Below are positions 45,901 to 57,900 of a stretch of DNA of 64,000 nt, piece by piece (the first letter of the stretch is position 1; each line of letters opens with the position of its first letter). The stretch spans positions 1,036,129 through 1,100,128 of the forward strand of contig JXTB01000026.1 in NCBI GenBank assembly GCA_002914805.1, written 5' to 3'. Origin of the DNA: Parasponia andersonii (taxonomy: Eukaryota > Streptophyta > Magnoliopsida > Rosales > Cannabaceae). Below the pieces are notes generated by a model. That model searched no databases. It was not told where the DNA came from and worked only from the letters and a program-made list of their open reading frames with translations. A program made the translations under genes and the position numbers.

Positions 45901-48900
45901 TTTCCTTTTGCTAGAGGAAAACTACAATAATGAATGCTTTCCTCTGATTCATTAGAAACCTTCTGCATGTTTTGATACAGAACCTCAGTAAAGAATGGCG
46001 TGAATGGAGCCATCACTTTACATGACACTAGAAGGACCTGGAAGCATAAAACAAAAACATGCATAAGAGTTAGAAACTATATTCCATAGAGGATGCATCT
46101 TCAATAGCTGAACGGTTACGGAAACTATTGCAAAAGTGAACAATAGCAGTTATAATTTTGTTGTTTAATGCTCTCTTTCATCTTTTTGATATCAAAAGAA
46201 TCCCCCAAGACTTCTTTACAAACTCAATTTCGAAACTAGTACCAAAAGCTGAATCCTACAATCTTTGGGAGGCAGGAAACTCAATCATGTTCTTAGGTAA
46301 GAAAGGCACCATGAGGAAACAAACCTCGACAACAAAGGAGCATCCACGATCACATTTGAACTATAGTCAGCCAAAAAAAAATTTCGTTCTACCAATGAAA
46401 AATAAATAACTAGGCACTGCAAAAACATAGGAACCTTATTCTTTGAGCAGCATACAATTTCCCTTAAAACCATAGTCTAGTATAAGAGATATCAACACCT
46501 ATACACAAACATTTTATCTTGAAAAAGTAAAACCTGCCAAGAGAATCTCAAGGGATAATGCATATATAGAATGAAACGACGAGATGATGGGTGCAACAAC
46601 ATAATAAGAACTTCAGAAACATTAACCAGGACTCTATTGCCAAAATTTTTACCTGATGTACAAAATATGGTCAAAAGCAACTCAATAAAACAATATCAAT
46701 AATGACATGATGATAACCATCTTGCTTTTCCTTTTCTTTATTTAGTAAATGACAAAACTGTCTTGTAGGTGACCTAATGGTATTCACTAAATTCCAGGAA
46801 GTAGAAGTTACCGATATCATACATTGTAAAGAGTAGAGAGTGCAGTCCTACAATCTTCTTCTCCAGTACGGCCTTTCAATCTCTTGCGATTGAACCTCAC
46901 ATATATATTTGTAAGGTTGTCAAGAAACTTCAGAAGATATGGAACGACCTGTAAAGGTATCAATCACTTTTAAGGCCAACCATATTACATGTATTTAAAC
47001 AAAGTTGCATCAAACAGATTCAAAGTAATTTACTTCCTACATGAGTTAATATAAAGTTGGGAAAAGGTTGGGTACATTGGTCTTGGCAAAAAATATGGAT
47101 AAATGGACCTAATAGGAGTATTTTCAACTAAAATGACTTTCTAGAAGTGTTTTGAAGAATGACTATTCTAGGAGTGTCACAGTATTCTGTGGCAGGGCCA
47201 CACAATCTGTGACCATTGATTGACATTGTAACACTACTAGAAAAGTTATTTTTCAAAACACTCATAGAAGAGTCATTTTAGTTAAAAATACTACTATCCA
47301 AGTCAAATAACCAAGATGTTCTAAAAACGAAAAAAATAAAAATAAAAATAAAAATGGCTACTTTCGTATTTTCACACAACAAATATGCCAAATTATTGCA
47401 GCAACCGCAACTATGATCTTGTCATAGATGACTCTTAACAGTGATAAGTAACAATTTTGGCACAAAAACTATGGCATCCTCTTTTCTTTGAAGTGCTTGA
47501 CAAATCTAGAGGACAAATTGTTGCTAACTCAGATGTCATTAGTATTAGAAAGACAATATTGTGCAGCAAATGCAACAATCTAAACAAAAGTTTGCAATTT
47601 AAAACTAAAATTCATTTTCTTTTATCATTGGTTATGTACCAAAATAACACTTTTTCCAAAAACATATTATTCTTCTACCTAAACCAACTATCTACTAATA
47701 ATTTATAACAAATTGCAACAGTGTTCTGGGTACACATGATCTTGATAGAATCAGAATACAGTGACCACACACTATTCATTGTAATACTCATACTTCCTAT
47801 GATGGAAAAAAAGATTGATAAAGACCTAACCGTATAAAGTCGATAGGCATCCATTTCTTGTCGTACAAAATATACAAGACTCTGAGTAGCTGAGTTGATC
47901 CATTGGTCAAGCACATTAGATGACTTTTCGAGTGTGGCCTGATCAATGGGAATGAATGATGTAGAACCCTCGACCTCGAGTCTCTTTGCATTTTGAACAA
48001 GGAACCTATATGCATTGTACCAAGGAAGGAATACATCCTTAACCTGGAAAGGGCAAAAAGGACATAAGAAAAAGAAAGTTCTATGGACTGGCTGAAATTG
48101 ACGAAGGATATCTCTGACATTTTATGAGAGACATAATGAAATCAGACACTCCAGAGGAGATAAACAAGAATGGAAAATGAATAGAAAAATACTCACAACA
48201 CCATAAACTCCTTCCTTCTTGAAACGCAATGGCTCGGCGCGTACCACCGGCGAGTTTATGAGGTATAAACGTAATGCATCCTGCACATGAAACAACATGA
48301 TATAGACCGTATTGTTAGTAGAAAATAAGTATTAATAAGCCATTGAAAATCCGAACTTTGTGAAAGATAAACAAAGTAGAAGAGGAAAATGATTGAAAAA
48401 AGGGGAAAAAAAAAAAAACACGCACACACACACACAGAGTAAAATAGACTTACAGCCCCATAATCATCAATAACTTCCATTGGGGATGGATAGTTTTTTA
48501 AACTTTTACTCATCTTTTTTCCATCCTCAGCCAGAACTAGACCATTGCAAATGAGATTCCAAAAAGCTGGTTTTTCAAATAATGCTGTAGACAACACCAT
48601 GAGAGTGTAGAACCTGCAGAGTGACAGTAGAAAAATGAATATACACAATCTATGAAGAAATGAAAAATTCTTTAAACAGTAGGAAAAAATAGGGAAAATT
48701 AAATTAATACCACAGGCTTATGTCAACATTAAATTGACAACCCCTGGACAAAAAATAATCACAGTGACACACCCTGGGATATAAGAAGGCTAAAAAAGTA
48801 ATAAAATTTTCACTATTGAACCGTTATTCCTGTGATTTAAAACAATTGACTGTTATAGTAGAAGTAATCCATCATTAAATAAAATTTAATGATCAAAAGT

Positions 48901-51900
48901 AAAATATCTGATCAATGTTCTTTTATATATATATATATATATATACCCTGACTTATGTCAAAATTGTAATGGCATCCATATATATATACCCTGACTTATG
49001 TCAAAATTGTAATGGCATCCCTTGGACCTAAATAATGACGTTGACACCGCCCTTTTTTTTTAATATATATATATATCAAAATTGTAATGGCATCCCTTGG
49101 ACCTAAATAATGACGTTGACACCGCCTTTTTTTTNCAACGTCATTATTTAGGTCCAAGGGATGCCATTACAATTTTGACATAAGTCAGGGCATCTCACTA
49201 TTACTTTTCCAAAAGTAAAATTAAATAGTTGTGTATGAAGAACTACATAAAATTCAAGAACTTTGATTATGAAAGGATCAACAACTAAAAACTCCCACAA
49301 TCAGGACAGTACTACAGCATAAGCAAGAAAACCTACCATCCACGGGTCTGATCTAGGCCTTCAGCCACAAAATGCCCTGGAAAATTTTTCTCAAAAAGTT
49401 CAGCATTCTCAAACGGATAGTGGATATAAGCATAAGGCATGGACCCACTCTCAAACCAACAATCAAAAACCTGAAAAGACGAAAACAGACCCAACATTAA
49501 GGGCTCGCATGACTAATTTTTCAGATATTTTAGAACTTTATCATGAGAAACAGATATTTTCATTAAGAATAAATAAATGTACAATAGATGGGACAAGCCC
49601 GGTACATCAAGTGATCAGCCAAAATTAGCTCCCACGAGGTCTAGGGTTCAGTTCCTCATGGGACCTACCTAGTACTATGCTAGTCTCTCCTGCCTCCTAC
49701 AATCTTCAGGTTCAGTGGGAAAATAAGAAAAAGTAAAAAAATAAAGGAGGGGATAAGCCGACTACCAAAGCTGAAACACATAACTATAAAAAATTAAATT
49801 AATCCCTCAACAAACCTAAAAACAAAAAATCCTTAAACTCTCGTTTTGCAACCGTAAAAAAAAAATAAAAAAATAAAAAACCCAAACTTGATTTCATCCC
49901 AAATGACATCAAGTTTTTCCTCCTTTTTCTCAATAACCCTTCAATTCCTCTAAAGCCAGATAGCCCAATGAGCTCCAATTCCAAATCAGCTTACCCTTCT
50001 TACTAAATCCAGGCAAATAATATGCTCATAATGAACTGCACACCTTCTAAGAGTCATCCATACAAATTCCCCTTTACAATCTAAACCACAGACTTCATTC
50101 TTCTTGAAAGGAACGTGCCACCCTAGAAAATTTAAGGGTTTCTTTTCTTCTGCATTAAATAATAATCAAGAACAAGTAACCGACTAAACAACTGAACTTT
50201 TGGAGGAACATAGCTTCCTTTTCGTTCCTTTTTTTTCCTCAGATACTGTCAGTATTCTGTAAAACTTCCCACTCAATACTTTCCTTTGCGTTTTTTTTTT
50301 CCCTCAGAAAACTGTCAGTATTCTGTAAAACTTCCCAGTCAATAGACTAATATTTTCCTAGTGAACTATCCAAATCTACAACTAATAAGAAAGGGGAAGA
50401 CAAAGCAAACATACAGTAGAAGAAATTAATGCAAAACAGGAAACACGAGAAATCAGAAAATAAATCTCTACAAAATATTCTGTCCGACTTTTCAACACCA
50501 ATCTAACCAGGAAACCTAAATAAAGATGAACACAAATAAATCTGATCCCAGATAAAGGAATAATAATCCTAATTAGGATAATATATCCAATTAACATGAT
50601 ACATATCTTTTTTCTTATATGGATTATTGGATTTCAAATTATCAATATATGTTCACTTTCTGTGTTCTTCCTTCTTTCGGTTTTTTTTTTTTTCCTTTTT
50701 TCCATAGGGTGACTTAGAACTGGTGTAATCAAGGTCCTTGTAGCTAAAATAAAAGTACAACTACTTTTACTGCTTATCGCAAAATTTTGCGTACCGTATA
50801 TCATTAAGTAGATTACAAAAAAGATAACTCCATGTAAAGTTTTGTCAAAGGACAGAAAAGTATGACGTAAATGAAACAATCTTTTCAGACACAGCACATA
50901 AACGAAAAAAAGCAATGGAACTGGAAGCACAGATTGAAGTCCACATTAAAGCCTCCTACAGCATGTTGAGCAACTGCCTTATCTATAGAAAGTTATAACC
51001 TTATATATGTGTGCTTGTCATATCAAATAGCTACTGCTACTAAAATTTAAAGTAATACTCATGAAAGCCAGTCTCAGAAAGGAAAGAAGCAGGAAGAAGG
51101 TTATGACTAGAACCCTTGAACCAAGATTCAGCAATCTTACATCATCTATACGTCGCAGAACACCAAACTCAGGACCACGCTCAGATGGAATAGTGATATG
51201 ATCAATCTTGTGTCGGTGCAGGTCAGATACCTGTAAAGATTAGAAGATGATATTGATATTACAAGTCAAGAATTTAATTTTTTAGAATTATCCATGTAAG
51301 TACAAAGATAACAGAAATTTCGGAAGTATGGAAGAAAAGTAATGCATAAAAAGAAACAAATTCCTCTGCTTTTCTCCACCCTAGTAGACACAAAGATGAA
51401 CCAGTAAATAATGGTACACAAATAACTACAGAGACACCCGATATATATGTACATATACGCATACCAGCACATAGTTTGATACGAAATCAAAGTTGAGGGA
51501 GGAAAATTATATTTTCAGAAAAGTAAATGTACATAATGAATTGAACAAACATGGGCATAATATTCAGAATACATGAATAAAGAAAAATAAAAAGGAAAGA
51601 GTGTGAGGCGACAGATAGGGCTCAAACTTTAACACCAGAAAGCTCTTCAAGTTTCTGAATGGAGTCCATCACAATAATTTCTAAACCATCATCACTGATC
51701 CACACGGGAAGAGGAGTGCCCCAAAATCTACTTCGACTAACAGCCCAATCTCTTGCATTCTCCAGCCAATTGTGAAAGCGTTTTTCCTGCATGACAAAAA
51801 GAAGTTTATAGATACCACCCTCAAGAAGTTTGCCTACTTCAGAATTCCTAAAATAACTTTTTTGACAAAGCATTGTTATCACCATCATAAACAGAACAAT

Positions 51901-54900
51901 AAATAGATAAATAAAAACAAACAAATAAACAAATAAATAAAGGCAGAAATATGAGGTTCTAGTCAATCGACTTCAATAGCTCATCAACTCTTACATTAAA
52001 ATCCTCATTTCAATAGCTCATCAACTCTCTGCCCTCCATGAGTCCTCATATATCCCTAGATTATTCTAGCCACTACTAAGAAACCAACAAAAGACTAGAC
52101 TACCCTTGTATCAAAAGTCATCTAAAAGACCCCCACCCACTACTAGAATGCTCAATTCCCTTCTTACACCTCCTAGCATATGCGAACGGATTGAGACTTA
52201 TCAGTTTATCAAGGTCAAGGTATAGATTATAGCTAACCCAATCAAATGGTGACAAAACAAGTAAGAAAAAAAAATAAGAGCATCAATATCCGCCATCATA
52301 AAAGGAAAATGCTAGGGATCCCAACTCTTTATGTGACATGTCAGTTGTCCCAATTTAATTAGTGAATTTGGTAATTAGAAGTATCCACAAATAAATTTAA
52401 AAGCATCCACCAATTAAGTTGTGGCAACTCATGTGTTACGTAAGATGGTATTAAAAAGGGGGGATAATGGTTGAGATCCCTAGCATTATTCATTATAAAA
52501 TGTTCTACCTTCACAAAATCAGGAACCCAGTAAGTCTCCCTGTTGTTTTCTAACAATTTCTCTTTCAACAACTCCACCCGAATGAACCTAGAAACATAGA
52601 ATGACACTCAGTTGGGCAGCAGATAAGCATTGAGCAGGGAGAGAAAGCTTTCTGACAAGAGCAAAAAAAACTGTAGAGTGCCAGCCATTCATAAATAAGG
52701 CAAGATCGGAAACAAAATACAGAGTTAATGTTGTGAAGGTGAATCAAGTCCAATGGATAAAGATTAAAACTGCCATAAAAAAATATATACAAATCAACAA
52801 CTCAATGGCCATAACAGAAAACATAGTCTTCAAAATTATGACCATCCGTATGGACCATATCATTGGTAATCAACCTTCGACAGTCTTATTGAAAAACTAC
52901 ACCATGAGGCACCTAGCTCCACAATCTTAGTCTGTTTCTTCTACATCAAAAACCAAATACATAGCACTGAGCAAAAAGGTACTTACCAGCTTGGCACAGC
53001 TCTATAAATTAGAGGAGTTTTAGATCTCCAACAAAATGGATAAGAATGTGTAAAAGTTCCAGATTTAATAAGCCTTCCTTTTGCCTGAGAAAAGAGGACG
53101 AATCATGTTTTTTTTGGGGGAAAAAAAAAAAGAAGAGGGGGCATATATAGAGAAAGAATGACTAATAAGGCCCTAAGAAATTGATGGGCATGAGTTTTAG
53201 ATTTTCAAAATATTCCACATAGAACATAACTCTGAAACTCCTAAAATAGTCAAAGCAACAGCAATGTCATACGAGAAAAGACCACAGGGACAAGAAAAAA
53301 TATTAAACCGTTAAGAAACTTTATGTTAATTGCACCAAACCTTAACTCCTATACTTCTCCTCGTATATGAACTCTAATAATCCATTTCTATAAACTATAC
53401 CTTGACTGCTTCAATTATATCCTTATCTGCATCCTTGACATAGCACCCGCTGAAGTCTGTAATTCTCGAAGTAAAGCAGCCATCATCATCAACGGCTACA
53501 ATCAAGCTCTCTCCCTGCAAGCCAATAAGACAGACAAATGTGAAGTAATCAATGACCATACGCAAAACAAATAAATTGATGGCACAAACTGCACTAAATG
53601 ACCTTACAATTATTAACTTGCAATTATTCACATAAAATATTCAAATTCTGGAATATAACACCTAAGTAAGAAGAAAATCTCCAGCAAAGGCATTAAATCT
53701 ATGTGACAAAACATCAAAATGAGCATTCTCAAAAGCACAACTACAAGAGCAAACAAGCCATCCAGTCCAATCAAGAGACACTAGCAGGAACAGGCAACAA
53801 ATCATTCTTAATATCATCAGTGAAAGAAGATACGCAAATAAATGAGACCAAAAATTTAAAGCCTATGAAAGGATAACTGATTCTGTTAAATAGAGAACTT
53901 AAAATTCTGACAGGAAAGGGGAAAAAAAACAAAGCACCAAAGTCATGTAGAGAAATAGAAATAAGTGAGCGACTGTTCTTTCTTTTTTCCATAAGAATCA
54001 TGAAAAATAACATACAAAAGATCATTAGATTCAAAAGGAAATACAAAACCAAAGGACAGGAGGTCCTCATAGAATACTACAATGAATTACAGCTATTACA
54101 GAATAAGAAAAGATCTCTCCAACTCAATATAATCAAGTTCAATGGCATATCATTAAACACTTTTGATGATGGAATTCAAATGGACATCCAACATCTATCC
54201 CAAACAAAATCTGCGTACTCCTGACAATATTCCAGGACTCTAATCTATTGTTTCATGGCAGCCAAATTGCCCAAACAATAGTCATAATAGCTCTTTTCCA
54301 CTGTTGTAAAACGGCCACTCAGGCTTTTTTTTTTAGTTAGATACACATATTTTGTCACCCCTGGGACTCGAACCCATGAGCCCTCCCTCACACTCACCCT
54401 TGGGTCCCAAACCAATTGAGCTAGCCCCAATTGATTCGACCACTCAGCTTATTACAAAAGCAAACCACTAACAGGCGATAAATAAGTGATCCAAACTTCG
54501 ACTCTTTTTTTAATTATCAATAAAAAAAATAAAGAGTTCCAACACTTTTCGTGTGCAGCACAGATGGATGACATAAAAGACCTCATCGCTACAAACAAGG
54601 TAAAATTTGGAGGCTTAGTGAGAACACTACAATTAAAGGGAGATACATAGAGGGGTATAGAGAGAATATGGTAGAGCTTGAACACAGATTTTAACACTTT
54701 GTCATAATATTAGCGTTCAGAAAAGACATCAACAAGCTCATCTTGTTGCACTAAATCACATAACTCAAGCCTTGCAATTTTAGTTGTCTACATGCATATG
54801 AGTGCTAACCTTACTGATAACTTGATTTTCCATGCAAACCCGATAATCATCTTCGCCAAATGCAGGAGCACAATGGACTATGCCAGTACCACTGTCATCG

Positions 54901-57900
54901 GTAACATAATTGTCTGCAACAACTCTAAATGCTGCATCAGAGAACTCCATAAAGTAATTGAATAGTGGTTTATACCTGCAGAGGACAGATTGCCAATCAC
55001 TCAAAATGGACATTCCGAGAGAGAGAAATAGTAACTATCTGAAAGTTCCACAAAATGAATGTAGCTCTGTAAAATGAGAGAGAAGGCTCACTTCTTTCCC
55101 ACCAGTGAAGCACCCTGGATTCTTTCCAACACCTCATAAGAGTCCTCAACATTTTCCTTCTTCACAGCTGATGATCCCTTGGCTTTGACATTGGATTTCT
55201 TTGAATCATCAACAGCTCCATTAACAACGTTTGGCTTTGGCTTCTCGCTAGGAAGTGCAGACAACCGAGATTCAGCAACTATATAAACTTTTCCAGAATT
55301 CCTGTTGCGAACCTGATTGTTTTTTTCACCTCAAATTAGAAACTCAAGCATGGATTTAAAAATTAGAAAAATAAAAAAATCACTACACCAAATAAAACCA
55401 AAATCGAAAACCAGAAATATGGGAAAAAGAATAGCAAGAATCTTCTGTAAGATAATTTTGGCGAAATTCTCCTGTAGCAGGCATAATCCACTGTATATGA
55501 TCGTATTTCCATAAGGTCAAACAAGAAAACTAAAAAGAACTAGAAACTTAACAATTACAGGCCTTTCATAGTAATAAAAACACCAAACACCTAATAACTA
55601 AAAATTCCACATGCAAATCAAACACTGCCTAAATAGCCAAGTCACATGCAGTTCTGGAGTCTCAGGCTTATAGGTACAAGCCTTGGACAACTTAACTCTG
55701 AAAGGAATCAATAACAAGCATTAAAAGGTTCATCAAAAATTAATAATTATAATATCTAACTTTTAAAGGTCTAAGAGTGAATGAGTGATAGCACTATGTT
55801 ACTTTGCTCAAAGATACTTCTCAATGATCTGATCCAGTGACACATTTTACTTGTTACAAAAATAATAGCAATACTTCCAAAAAGGGAAAAATATATCAAC
55901 AGCAAATATATAAAAGAGAACAACAGTCGGACATCAATATATGAGTTGACAAAGCACACAAAGATATTAACCTTCACAAAACAATATCGAAACACAAAAT
56001 ATTAACACCAATTAACATGACCTAACCAACCTTCAAATAGACAAAATTTGCATTAACACAAAGAGCCAGATTACTAGGAAGAGTCCAAGGGGTTGTTGTC
56101 CAAGCAACAAAAACTGCTTCTTGTGGATCATCAACAACTGGAAAAGCCACCATTATTTCAGGATCAGGAACATCCTGCATTAAAACCAAAGAAATTAGAT
56201 AAAATTAAAGGTTCTAGGGATCAAAAATACAAGATTCAGCAACAAGAAACCAACAGGATTAACAAAAATTGGTGGTCAAGGCACAAGACAGACCAGTTCC
56301 AAGTTACTTGATATAGCCTCACAAACCAAGCCCGTAATTTGCTTTATGCAAGTTCATTTTTCACCAAAAATAGATCATTTGATTACAAACTAAACAATAA
56401 AAATGACCAGGATGAGCAACCCAACGTTCTAAATATAAAAGATCAAGCGAAGTTCAAGACCACAAACCCGATATTCTTGACCAGCCTCAAAATTGGACAG
56501 CGGTGTCTTGCAACCGGTGCTGTATGGCATGACCTAGAAAAAAGATAAGACAGGGTAAACATGGATACATAATACACAAGCAATCCTTCCTAAAACAAAT
56601 ACATGGAGGAAATGAAAGTTCAAAGTAGAAAGATTTCTCATAATCTGCAAATAATGAAAGAAAACAAAAGGGTTCTAGCAGTTTTCCTGAAAACCATACT
56701 ATCATTGAAATCATTTAACATAACAACTCGAGGCTTTTTTTCAAAACGCTAATACCCACTGCCAATAAAGTCTATTTAAAATGTACTCCTTTCACTAAGA
56801 GATCTGATTTGTATTCAACAAAAGCAACCTCTTTATCCAGCACCTAGTTACCAATGTATTATCTCTTTCTGTAAGTGACGAAAAAATCAATAGAAGAAAG
56901 GGGGAAAAAATAAGGAGGAATATAATCAAAGAAGCATCAATGACAAACTAAGTTGACAACATCATTGTGCATCACAGTGGACTGCAAATAAAACCAAGTT
57001 ATTCATAATATGTCTTCCTACCTAATTACTAAAAGTTAGTACTTGAATAAAATGTGGAGGGCGTAGGAGACTAGTAATGGTATGCTTGAAGTACAATATT
57101 GGGACCAAAACTATTTCAAAAAGACTATAGAAATAACTACAAGACAATGGATTCAATTTTGAGTGTTTAGTAATTACATGGACCTATATTTGTGTCTGTT
57201 TCCTGTTAAATGATTGGTCCAGAACTAATTCAAAGCAACAATTTATCTATTTACCTTTGTGCATGTTGTGTGTGCTATTTTTGGATTTAATCAGGAAGGA
57301 AAAATTGTATCATGACGGTACGTAATGAGGAATTTTGCTTCGTATAGTGATAAGTTCATCTTTATGATTCTGCTTATCTAAGTTTCTAATATCGTTAAAA
57401 AAAAAAATGGCAAGCTAGTGATAATTGTATCATGGCAAGCGTGTATAAAGTGAAAAATAATATCAAATAAAAAAAATGGCAATTCATTTGTTATCAATTT
57501 TAGTTTTCCAAGCTAAGTTAGAACACTCTCTTGCTGGCTGCTGTGGAAGTTTCAGGGCCATCTGTAAATTTTAGAGGCGGACCCACCATCTATTAGTATG
57601 TGATGGGTGCTTAGCACTAGTTGTGCCTCTCAACATTCATAACAGTTCATTAGCACACTTGTTTTTCAATTAGGAATTTGACTACATTTCTACAGCCTCA
57701 TAAGGAAAAACACTCGCAAAATTACAGAATTGAAAATAATAGAAACACAAGCACAATTTTTTTCTTTTTTCAATTTTTTCTTTTGGTAAGATACAAAAAT
57801 TATTTAGATGATAAAACTGTACTCAGAAGGAGGAATCGCAGGAGCATTAAGTGTTCATTTCAAGAACCGATAATTCAACCTCTTTATTTCATTTCTTCTG

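Larger units (their letters stand above)
35443..48280 (-). other. IleRS exons 13-27 (anticodon-binding and C-terminal domains)
   Basis: Exon coordinates on the - strand, 5' to 3': 48197-48280, 47831-48043, 46823-46948, 45900-46037, 44826-44929, 44608-44671, 43889-43977, 43666-43807, 37952-38015, 37810-37877, 37351-37473, 36634-36699, 36222-36333, 36009-36100, 35443-35553. All are GT...AG. The donor after 43666 reads AAG|GTCCTC, a poor match to the consensus. The last exon ends in TAA after KSGKI. Confidence 0.92.

Noticed and set aside
54245-54430. 61-codon frame and possible tRNA gene on the - strand
   Set aside because: The A and B boxes belong to a SINE with a poly(A) tail and flanking repeats; the anticodon arm and acceptor pairing of a real tRNA are missing.
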